This document shows positions 1 to 8,340 of a stretch of 64,000 nt of DNA, piece after piece. Both the position numbers and the translations under genes were made by a program. The stretch comes from Symbiodinium kawagutii. Taxonomy: Eukaryota; Sar; Dinophyceae; Suessiales; Symbiodiniaceae. The stretch is taken from assembly GCA_009767595.1 (NCBI GenBank), contig VSDK01002022.1, forward strand, positions 115,825 through 179,824, in the 5' to 3' direction. The notes under the pieces are model-generated. The model was not told the origin of the DNA. It saw nothing but the letters and a program-made list of their open reading frames with translations, and ran no database searches. Numbering within the stretch: position 1 is the first letter of the stretch; every line of letters begins with the position of its first letter.

Positions 1-598
1 GCTTGTGATTTTTGATTCCCCGAAATTCAGTTCCCTTACGTTTTCTAAATCCCCGCTTGTGATGTTTGATTCCCCGAAATTCAGTTCCCTTACGTTTTCT
101 AAATCCCCGCTTGTGATTTTTGATTCCCCGAAATTCAATTCCCTTACGTTTTCTATCCCCGCTTGTGATGTTTGATTCCCCGAAATTCAGCTCCCTTACG
201 TTTTCTAAATCCCCGCTTGTGATTTTTGATTCCCCGAAATTCAGTTCCCTTACGTTTTCTAAATCCCCGCTTGTGATTTTTGATTCCCCGAAATTCAGTT
301 CCCTTACGTTTTCTAAATCCCCGCTTGTGATGTTTGATTCCCCGAAATTCAGTTCTCTTACGTTTTCTAAATCCCCGCTTGTGATTTTTGATTCCCCGAA
401 ATTCAGTTCCCTTACGTTTTCTAAATCCCCGCTTGTGATGTTTGATTCCCCGAAATTCAGTTCCCTTACGTTTTCTACATCCCCGCTTGTGATTTTTGAT
501 TCCCGGAAATTCAGTTCCCTTACGTTTTCTAAATCCCCGCTTGTGATGTTTGATTCCCCGAAATTCATTTCCCTCACGTTTTCTACATCCCGCTTGTG
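1..598. repeat. 54-bp satellite array, left part
   Basis: Tandem 54-bp units, each containing TGATTCCCCGAAATTCAG and CCCGCTTGTGAT, with one or two substitutions between units. The array already runs at the window edge and is cut at 598/599 by a transposon. It resumes at 10682 in the same orientation. Because 54 is a multiple of three, the units stay open in several frames and give an 18-residue peptide repeat on either strand; this is not evidence of coding. Confidence 0.95.
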
Positions 599-626
599 CC
601 CTAAGTCTCTGATCTTAGTAAATTTA
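599..626 (+). repeat. left terminal inverted repeat of element 1
   Basis: The 28 bases starting CCCTAAGTCTCTGATCTTAG are the exact reverse complement of 10654-10681. Identity breaks at base 29. The sequence abuts the satellite at the end of ...CCCGCTTGTG. Confidence 0.95.
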
Positions 627-1080
627 CTTAAACCAAAATTTACGTAATTTTTTTGATTTACTAAGACAAATTTACGTAATTTTTTACTTGTCTTAGTAAA
701 ATTTACTAATAGTACTCAATTTACTAATATTACTAAATCAATTTACTAATATTACTAAATCAATTTACTAATATTACTAAATCAATTTACTAATATTACT
801 AATTTTTTGTTTTTTTGGAATTTTCATTTTTTTGGTTTGTATTTATGTTGTGTTATGTCAAAATGTTAAGCCAAAAATGATGTGCAGTGTTCATGTTACT
901 TGAGACTTGTGAGTGGGTCATCTTTCTACTTGAGCATGTTTTACTTGAGACCAGCTAAATTCATGCTGCACATTCTGGAATTGATTTACTTGTGTGAAGT
1001 TACTTGTGACTGCACTTGTGGGATTTTCTGGTCTCATGAGTTTGTAGCTGCTAGCAACCTGTCTTGTTCTTGCTGTAGCC
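627..1080. repeat. left subterminal region of element 1
   Basis: No gene is seen. Two copies of AAATTTACGTAATTTTTT (about 635 and 668) carry the palindrome TTACGTAA. At 718-803 there are about four tandem copies of a 22-bp unit containing TTTACTAATATTACTAAAT. Both features have counterparts at the right end of element 1 or at the left end of element 2 (62951 onward). From about 880 the first ACTTGAG motifs appear. Such repeats are the usual place for transposase or TnpA-type binding in CACTA elements; binding here is inference. Confidence 0.7.
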
Positions 1081-2183
1081 ATGGTCTCTTTGGAAGCTGC
1101 TGTGAAGCAGAAGTTGGAAGCCCAGTCTGCAGATCGATGTGCCAGACAGCAGGCCAGGATTCGACTGACTGCAGACCCCACACTTGCTGTGTCCAGCATC
1201 CAAAAGGTGTTGCTGGATTACTTGTGCCATCACCAGACAAAAGATCTCTGGTCTTTGGTATGTCCACCACCCAATGGACCACATGAGTATGGATGGCATA
1301 CAGCTCCTCAGGCTGAGTGGGTCAGCAAAACTTGTGGACTTTTGTACGACTTGGTGAATCTTGCACCAAATACGAAGCTGCATTCGACCAAGCTGATCAA
1401 AGCCATGAAGGCACTGATTGATCAGAAGGACATGGCAGTGGAGGTGAAAAGAGGGCAGACCCTGCTGTCTTGCTTGGATCGAATGGATCTCACCATCAGG
1501 GTTTTGCTGAACCAAGTCAGGACTTTGAAGTGCAACCCCATGCAGAGAGGCAAGGTTCAGAGGATGCTGGGCAAGGAGGACCAGATGAAATTGGAGATGT
1601 TGCTGGAGAAAGTGGTTTTGCCGAAAGAACTTCTTCAAGGAAGCTCTTCCTTTGATGAAGAGGATGTGCCTTTGGGTACAGTTTCTGTGAATGCTCCTAT
1701 GCCGGTTGAAGATACTATGGCCTTGGCCATGGTCCCCTATCGAGGAAAAGCTGGTGGAGGCAAAGTTCAGCAGGGCAAGGAAAGAACTATGAATCCAAGG
1801 AGAAGAAGGAGGTCAAGAAGGTTGCAAAGAAGCAGGCCAAGAAAGGTCCCAAGCAAGCAGTGGCAAAGAAGACAGCAGCTGTCCTCAAGAAACCAGCCAG
1901 CAGCAAGCAAGCAGTCAAAGTGGAAGCTCACCCGGAGTCCCTTTACAAAGCTGGGGAAATGAATGTCAACAAAGCTCAGTATGTTGAGGAGCTCATGGCT
2001 ACTGGAGAGTATACCAAGTCTGAGGCTGCTTCTACCTGGAATGACTCTTTGAAGAGAGCCAAGTTGCTGCAGTACCTGAGTGTGGCTGAATTGGTAAAGA
2101 GACGTTTTGTTCGGCCTGGCACTAAAGTAAATCCCTTTGCAGAACGTGTCAAGAAGGCTGCTGAGGCTCAGAATGTTGATTGA
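1081..2183 (+). CDS. gene A: basic protein of unknown function, with an apparent frameshift
   Basis: Unrecognised. The ATG at 1081 opens a frame (MVSLEAAVKQKLEAQSADRC...) that reads sensibly for about 235 residues. Near 1790 the Lys-rich coding character moves to another frame (KEKKEVKKVAKKQAKKG...), which continues to the stop at 2183 and ends with a compact segment, VEELMATGEYTKSEAASTWN to VKRRFV. Past the switch the first frame degenerates into Arg/Ser-rich sequence ending at 1962. The full product would be about 365 residues, with a helical N-terminal half, a Lys/Ala-rich linker and a small C-terminal module. The break could be an inactivating indel, a sequencing error in an A/G-rich run, or ribosomal frameshifting; no classical slippery heptamer was identified. 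It is the first gene of element 1, so an accessory DNA-binding (TnpA-like) role is possible but unproven. Confidence 0.55.
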
Positions 2184-3218
2184 ATATCATGCCATTCCAA
2201 AATGAAACAATTTTGACTTAGTGTACTTAATTCAGAAAATCTGATTATATATGAATATATAAATGTGTATATATGGTTGTGCTTTGGCTATGGCATGGTT
2301 GTTACCCAATCCCGGCATTCCAAGAAGCAATTGCCTAGGGAGTATTTTGTCATCTGTGTCAAAATCGAATTTTGGCAGTTGTAGCTTTTGACCATCTTCT
2401 GGCAGTTCAAAGGCAGGGAAAAATTCAAGCTTTACTGCTTTCACATTTACTTGAGGATGTGTAAAGTTTGCACTTTTTTACTTGAGCATTGATTTCTAAA
2501 GCTTTACTTGAACTTTACTTGAGAATTCATGGAGGATGTGTTGAAACTTCACTCTTTTTACTTGAGCATTTATTTGAGCATTCATTGGGGGATGTTGTGA
2601 AGCTTCAGTCTTTTTACTTGAGCATTTACTTGAGCATTCTTTTGGGGATGTCTTTATTCATCAGTGTTTTCAACTGAGCATTTACTTGAGCATGTGTTGC
2701 ACCCACCTTGAGTCAGTCTTTCTTGAACATTTACTTGAGCATGTGGTTTGCTTCTTTGACTGCCATTACTTGTGCATTCAGTTGCCATGATTTGGTTTGA
2801 CATGTTCATTTCTTGAGGCTTCATTGACAACATGTGCTCATCATGCAGTTCCTTCATTTCACCATCCCTCAGAGCACTAGTTGATGTTTTACATGTGCAT
2901 GCAGTTGAATTCTATGTAATCCTGCTGGCACTTCTCTCATGGGAAATCAGTGGCAAGGTGTGACTTGCCATGTCATGTGTCCAAGTGTCATGCACATATG
3001 ACTTCAAATTTCCATTCCAAAACTTAAAGCCATGCACCACAAACATTAAATTTTTTCTTTAATGAATCAAAGCAAAAAAAAAGAATACCACATAGCACTC
3101 AGTAACATCACAAACATAAACCACATAGCATCAGGAAGCAACACATTCACAAAGCACATAGCACTATAGGGGACACTACACAGACAAACAACTTACCACT
3201 TCATCACCACCTTCTCCA
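2184..3218. other. spacer of element 1 rich in the TTTACTTGAGCAT motif
   Basis: No convincing gene. From about 2450 to 2770 the 13-base motif or close variants recur every 20-50 bases, often as back-to-back pairs. From 2880 to 3190 there is AT-rich sequence with CACATAGCA repeats just before the first exon of gene B. Confidence 0.6.
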
Positions 3219-3502
3219 ATGAGACTAGTAGTCAGAAATGTCGACTACAGGGTGCAGAAGTTCAGGGCGAGGTGGGCTCTGGAAAGCCTTGGAATTTCCA
3301 GATGCCAAGAGATCCAGGTGACCAAGCCTCGATTTGGTGCCGGTACAACAGTGGAGCCTACACACTGTACCCTGTTTCTGAGCTTTCCAGACTGGGTGGC
3401 CTTGGATGAGGCCATGACGAAGCTGCAGAACCAACACCTGGTTGGCATGTCGAATCCTGACAGCCCAAAACGCCACTTGGCTACGCTATTCAATTTTTTT
3501 TG
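3219..3502 (+). CDS. gene B exon 1: RRM-like fold pattern
   Basis: The ATG at 3219 starts an open stretch of about 94 codons. The order MRLVVRNVDYRV, FRARWALESLGI, CQEIQVTK, THCTLFLSFPDW and LDEAMTKLQNQ follows a beta-alpha-beta-beta-alpha pattern like an RNA-recognition motif. That is a weak fold-level impression, because no clean RNP1 is present. It ends at a consensus donor, GTAAGT at 3503; a GC donor at 3480 is an alternative that matches the next exon's phase better. The following intron holds several TTTACTTGAGCAT copies. Confidence 0.5.
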
Positions 3503-3751
3503 GTAAGTTTTTTTTGTGCATGTCCTTGAGCATTTCCAGTCAATCTTTTTTTTGGGTGCATTACTTGAGCATTGCCAGTGTTGTTTTATGGCATTTTTTG
3601 GATGTACATTTACTTGAGCATTCCCAATGTTAAATGTTGTCAGGCTTGTTCAAACATTTACTTGAGCATTTCCAGAATTAATTCTTGAGTGTCTGCATTT
3701 ACTTGAGCATTTTCACTTGTGAAATCATTGCTTGCTTCTGAGGGCTCCAAG

Positions 3752-4225
3752 TGGCAGAGGCTTCAGACAATCCACCTCGACCTGATGAGAATGTGGAGAT
3801 GGAGGCACCCACCGAAGCCAAGGCTGCAGGAGTTCTACACCCCCCCAGACCTCCTCCCAAAGCCAGACCAATGCAACCTACAGTGCCATTTCCCTTTCCA
3901 CCTGGTCCTCCACCTGGACTTCCACCTGAACCTGCACTACCACCTCCACCTCCACATGCTCCTCCAGCTGGACCTCGACCTGGACTTCACCATCCAAGTG
4001 CAGTGCCACATCCACTTCGACCCCCAGGACCTTATCCAGTTCCACTTCGACCATCTGCTGCTGGGCCTGTGATGGAGGTGATTGTAGTGGAGGAGGAGCC
4101 AGCCTTGCCACCCTTGCCACCACCGTCCTATGCTCCTCCTGGCTATGAGGAAGGCACTGCCAAACTTCCTCCAAGGCCAGTCCAGGGTGATGCCCCTCCT
4201 TGGAGAGTCACTTCATTCTGCAATA
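3752..4225 (+). CDS. gene B exon 2: proline-rich segment
   Basis: Open in the frame reading ASDNPPRPDENVEMEAPTEA, followed by a long Pro-rich tract with PPPHAPPAGPRPG and PPLPPPSYAPPGYEEG. The likely donor is GTATGT at 4226; the acceptor lies within CCAAGTGGCAGAG (3747-3759). Beyond the donor the frame enters motif-rich sequence and loses coding character. Low complexity prevents assignment; a flexible protein-interaction segment is likely. Confidence 0.5.
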
Positions 4226-4415
4226 GTATGTTTGTTTTACATTTACTTGAGCATTTCTTTACTTGTGCATGTCTTTACTTGTGAATTTCTTTACTTGAGC
4301 ATTTATTTATTTGAGTATGCAATTTCATTTCAGCATTCAGTGGATGACTGACCATGTTTACTTGAGTTTTACTTGAGCATGCAGTCCAATGAAAGCTAGC
4401 TAGACTCTATCCAAG

Positions 4416-4526
4416 GTTCGACATGCTGCAAAAGTGCGCTCTTTGCCCAATGCACCAGCTGCCAGTGCATTGGGTCTGGGATTCAAGGGCCCCAGACCTT
4501 CCATGGTCATTCCACAGGAGTCTCCA
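4416..4526 (+). CDS. gene B exon 3
   Basis: Bounded by CCAAG before GTTCGA and by donor GTACCT at 4527. It reads KVRHAAKVRSLPNAPAASAL, then GLGFKGPRPSMVIPQ. The flanking sequence on both sides is motif-rich intron with no coding character. Confidence 0.45.
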
Positions 4527-4653
4527 GTACCTTTACTTGAGCAAGTCAATGTTTTTCTTTTTTTACTTGTGCATGTTTAGTGAAATATGTATGTTGTCAA
4601 CTTGAGCATCAACATTGCATAGAGGATGAACATAAACATGTTTTCCCTGTCAG

Positions 4654-4835
4654 GCTCCTGTGTCTCCTGGGGCTCCTGCTCCTATGGCTGAGATGGCCGA
4701 GCCAAGTCCTTCTGCTTCCGGTGCAAAGGACCCTGCAGAGCCTGAGGTGGTGGAGGACAAGTCCTGGGTGGGCCCTTCCACCTCTTTGAAGAGGAAGTCA
4801 ATGGACACTTCCTCTGATGATGAACTTCAGAAAAA
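4654..4835 (+). CDS. gene B exon 4
   Basis: Follows a good acceptor (TTTTCCCTGTCAG). It reads APVSPGAPAPMAEMAEPSPS, then VEDKSWVGPSTSLKRKSMD and an acidic TSSDDELQ. The likely donor is GTGCCT at 4836. The KRK cluster could be a nuclear localisation signal. Confidence 0.5.
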
Positions 4836-5033
4836 GTGCCTTGGAGTTTGTTTAGAAATACTTTGAATGTGCTTTGGTGACTTGTGCATTTCTCTTTTAC
4901 TTGTGCATGTTTATCAGTTTCAGGTATCTTCTTGAAATTTCTAAAAGTGTGATGATCATTTACTTGAGCATGTTTTTACTTGAGCATTCTTACAACTGCT
5001 TGCATTATTGTGCAATTCATGTGAATGGCTAAG

Positions 5034-5133
5034 GGACGACTACAGGCTGCAGACTGCGCTGTTGGCCCAGCAGAGGCGTCTCAATAGGGAGCTGAGGAAG
5101 GCCAAGGAAGACCCTTATGGATCCTTCAGCTGA
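5034..5133 (+). CDS. gene B last exon: short basic coiled-coil-like tail
   Basis: After acceptor GGCTAAG the frame reads DDYRLQTALLAQQRRLNREL and RKAKEDPYGSFS, then stops with TGA at 5131-5133. The heptad-like Leu/Arg helix suggests oligomerisation. It is too short for simple ORF calling and is supported only by composition, splice signal and position. Confidence 0.45.
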
Positions 5134-5894
5134 AGAGGTGGTGGAAAAAAGGAGCTGCAGCTGCTTGCATGAGCATTTACTTGAGCATGTCTGACCACTT
5201 TTACTTGAGCATGCAAAAGTTAAACAATTCCAAAAAAAAATCATTTGAAATTATCAAAATTTGATCCAATCAGTTATGAAAAGTTTATGCAAAGTTTATG
5301 TAAAGTTTATGTAAAGTTTATGCAAAGTTAAACTTTACATGTAAAGTTTGAAACTTTACATGTAAAGTTTCAAACTTTACATGTAAAGTTTTAAACTTTA
5401 CATGTAAAGTTTAACTTTGCATAAACTTTACATAAACTTTACATAAACTTTGCATATACATTTCTTATCATTTTTGATTGTTTTTTCAAGTTTCCATTCA
5501 TTTCAGAATGCAGTTTCCATGAAATTTACTTGAGCATTTACTTGAGCATGCCATCATGATTTGCTTGAGGGTTCTTGTGCTGCTTCCATGAAATTTACTT
5601 GAGCATTTACTTGAGCATGTCATCATGATTTACTTGAGGATTTCTGTGCTGCTTCCATGAAATTTATTTGAGCATTTACTTGAGCATGTCATCATGATTT
5701 ACTTAAGGATTTCTATGCTGCTTTCATGAAAATTGCTTCAGCATTTTTGCACATGTCTTACTTGAGCATTCATATCTCTGTACATTTGACTTTTCTTGAG
5801 TGCAATCATTACTTGAGACACTGCACTTACTTGCTCAAGCTTGCTGCTTGATCACATCTCAACTTTTGCATTCTGCACAGATACTTCTAGGACC
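5134..5894. other. spacer of element 1 with palindrome and motif copies
   Basis: No gene. It contains the long palindrome at 5286-5456. At 5520-5720 there are three near-identical blocks of about 60 bases, each carrying paired TTTACTTGAGCAT motifs and GCTTCCATGAAATTTACTTG. Confidence 0.65.
5286..5456. repeat. large AT-rich palindrome
   Basis: Imperfect inverted repeat centred near 5360/5361. Each arm runs through ACTTTACATGTAAAGT units to TATGCAAAGTTTATG on the left and CATAAACTTTGCATA on the right. The right arm has one extra ACATGTAAAGTTT unit. The same ACTTTACATGTAAAGT unit recurs at about 10505 near the right end of the element. Either strand could fold into a long hairpin. Confidence 0.85.
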
Positions 5895-7154
5895 ATGGGT
5901 GAGGAGACACCCACTCCCAACTCACCCAGTGGAGAGCCTCCTCAGACACCCATGAAAGCCCCACCAGGATCCAAGGCATCTCCCAAGGGTACCCCCAAGG
6001 CTTCCCCCAAGGCCACCCCTAAGGCAACCCCTAAGAAAGGCCCAAAGGGAAAGGGACCCAAGGAAAAGGGACCAAAGGCAAAGGGAAAAGCCAAGGCAAA
6101 AAGTACCCCCAAGAAGACCATGAAGTCTGGTCTGAAGAAACCATCGAAGCATGACGGCAAATCGAACAAGGAACCCAAGGAACCCAAGGAGCCCAAGGAG
6201 TCCAAGGAGTCCAAGGCCCCTGGACCAATGAAAAAGCCTGCCAAAGCTGCTGGAGCCGGTTCTTCCATGGCATGGGCTGCTGGAGTGAAGCCTGAGGAGA
6301 AGGAGCCTTTGTTCACTGAGGAAGGACAAGAGGAGCAGGAAGAGGAGGAGGCAGTTGTGGATATGGAGGTGGAGGAGACCCATGAGGAGAAATTCTATGG
6401 AGAGGATTCGACAAAGGACCGCAGCAAGGATGCCAAGTTCAAGTTGCTCCTGGCACAGAATTCTTTGCCTGATTTCATCACCAAAGCCTGGGAGAAGACA
6501 CTGACCATGAAAACGGGCAGACAGGCTGAGCAGAGGAAGTTGGTGAACTCAGTGCTGGATCGAACTTCTGGAGGAAAGCTTCTGGTGAACTTGGAGAAGC
6601 CAATCTTTCAGCAGATGAAGGAGGAGTACACCACTCATGAGACGACAAGCATGGACCGTGCCCTTTCCAAGATTTTGCTGAAGGGAAAATTTGGATTGAG
6701 TGAAGATGACTTCCAGCAAGCTCTGGTGGATGGTGATATCCAGGAGGTGATTACCAAGAATGGTAAAGTGAAGTACGCCTGGAATGAAGATCAGCAGGCC
6801 ACTGTGCAAGGAAGCACTTCGAAGGCAAGCACCAGTGCTTTTGCGAAGCTTACTGATGAGCAATTCAAGGTTCAACAGGCCATCCACTCCAGTTGGCAGA
6901 AGGGATTGTTCAGCCACAGTGAGGGTAGCAAAGCTTTGGCCTTGAAGGACAAAGGTGCTCCTTTGGCTTTGTGCGATCTGGAAAAGGATATGCCAGAAGA
7001 TATCTGGCAGCAAGCCCAAGGCCAGCTGAAAGCTGCAATGGGTTGCCTGGACAAGTTGGAGAAGGACACCAAGAAAGCTCTGCAGAGCATTGGTGTGGAC
7101 AACAAGGAGGACGCCTTGTATCCAACTTTGAATCTTGGCTGCTTCAATGTATAG
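5895..7154 (+). CDS. gene C: Lys/Pro-rich protein with histone-H1-like N-terminal region
   Basis: Unrecognised product of about 419 residues. The ATG at 5895 is preferred because coding character starts there; the frame is open from 5841 but reads intron-like sequence. Residues about 10-110 are TPKKGPKGKGPKEKGPKAKG-type repeats and EPKEPKEPKES runs resembling histone H1 tails. Next comes an acidic stretch (EEGQEEQEEEEAVVDMEVEE), then a probably folded helical region of about 250 residues (FKLLLAQNSLPDFITKAWEK onward). The coding end may be a splice donor (GTATAG at 7149) rather than the TAG stop, with 7771-8002 as a downstream exon. An architectural DNA-binding role at the element ends is an inference from composition. 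Confidence 0.6.
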   Translation: MGEETPTPNSPSGEPPQTPMKAPPGSKASPKGTPKASPKATPKATPKKGPKGKGPKEKGPKAKGKAKAKSTPKKTMKSGLKKPSKHDGKSNKEPKEPKEPKESKESKAPGPMKKPAKAAGAGSSMAWAAGVKPEEKEPLFTEEGQEEQEEEEAVVDMEVEETHEEKFYGEDSTKDRSKDAKFKLLLAQNSLPDFITKAWEKTLTMKTGRQAEQRKLVNSVLDRTSGGKLLVNLEKPIFQQMKEEYTTHETTSMDRALSKILLKGKFGLSEDDFQQALVDGDIQEVITKNGKVKYAWNEDQQATVQGSTSKASTSAFAKLTDEQFKVQQAIHSSWQKGLFSHSEGSKALALKDKGAPLALCDLEKDMPEDIWQQAQGQLKAAMGCLDKLEKDTKKALQSIGVDNKEDALYPTLNLGCFNV

Positions 7155-7770
7155 TTTTTTTACCTGAGCATTTCAATACATGTGACTTTTGGAACTTTGT
7201 TTCTGGTCAATGTTTACTTTGGACTCAGGTGCTCAAGCCATACCTGTGCATGATTCAAAGTACAATGTTCAAAATTTCTGGCAAACAAACACCATTTTCT
7301 TTTTCATAGCAAGCCCAATCCTCAAGTAACATCAAGCAATTGAGTCTCAAGTAAAGAAAATCCTCAAGTAAACAAAAGATTCCAGCACAAGTAAATCAAA
7401 CAATGCAATCTCAAGTAAAAGAACATGCTCAAGTAAAGCATTGATTCCAATCTCAAGTGCCAAGATCCTCTAGTAAATTATGCTTTCCAGTCTCAAGTAA
7501 AGAACATCTTGAAGTGACCTCAAGCATTGCAATCTCAAGTAAAGCAAATCCTCAAGTCAGAAACACATGGCAAACACATAATCTTTTTATGAGCTCTTGA
7601 TGAATTCTTCATAAACTCTTCATAAACTTTTCATAAACTTGTCATAAACTTTTCATAAACTCTTCATAAACTTTTCATAAACTTTTCATAAACTTTTCAT
7701 AAACTTTTCATAAATCATTCATACACTTTACTTCATACACTTTACTTCCAACTATCCTGCTTTTGTTTAG
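7155..7770. other. spacer or intron with reverse-oriented motifs and 14-bp tandem repeats
   Basis: From about 7315 to 7560 the motif appears as its reverse complement (CTCAAGTAAA, ten or more times), opposite to the rest of the element. From 7609 to about 7720 there are tandem copies of TTCATAAACTTT-like 14-bp units. No gene seen. Confidence 0.65.
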
Positions 7771-8002
7771 TGTATCTATGCCATTGAGGAAAGACCTTGC
7801 TATGTCCATTTCTACGAGCAAATCCCGTCTTGATCACATCTACCAATGGAAAGAATGTCCAGATGGAAGTTGCCTCACCATCAAGAAGTATGATCAACAT
7901 ATGATGGAGACAGGGGTTGCAGCAGAGAAGATCCAAGATCAGCTGGCAGGAGTGAGGGGGCAAGTGAATGCCAGGATGGCCAGACAGAGAGCCACGGCTT
8001 AA
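7771..8002 (+). CDS. probable exon downstream of gene C
   Basis: After acceptor TTTTGTTTAG an open stretch of 77 codons reads MPLRKDLAMSISTSKSRLDH (in-frame ATG at 7778), then IYQWKECPDGSCLTIKKYDQ, and ends in a basic helix and TAA at 8000-8002. It has clear coding composition between motif-rich spacers. It may be the last exon of gene C, but its phase does not fit the simplest donor at 7149, so it could be a separate small gene. Confidence 0.5.
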
Positions 8003-8340
8003 ACTTGTGAAGCAGCTGCTTGCATCGGTGCCTGGAAAAAAGCTGCTCTTTGAGCAACATTTACTTGAGCATTTACTTGAGTGGTGGCCAAGAGAAACAG
8101 TAAATGAATGATCAATTAGATTCTTTTTAGAAAATTTGTTCTTTACTTGAGTATGTTGAGATTTCTTGCTTCAAACATGGTTTTACTTGAGCATTCTTAC
8201 CAGTTTCTTTTAATTTACTTGAGTCCACAAGGTAAATTTTACCAAGGAAATTTCATTTACTTGAGAAGCAAATCTTCATGTGTTACCCAGCCTTTGGATG
8301 CTCAATCCTTAGTCTTAATCATTCAAATTTTCAAGCTATC

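Noticed and set aside
120-647. Long open frames encoding an 18-residue repeat in the satellite, both strands (also 10681-11064, 13575-14201).
   Set aside because: They follow from a 54-bp unit with no stop in several frames and break wherever units are 55 or 56 bp. No gene signals.
5922-6383. Minus-strand Leu/Gly-rich frames opposite gene C.
   Set aside because: Shadow of the Lys/Pro-rich sense coding; the plus frame continues far beyond.
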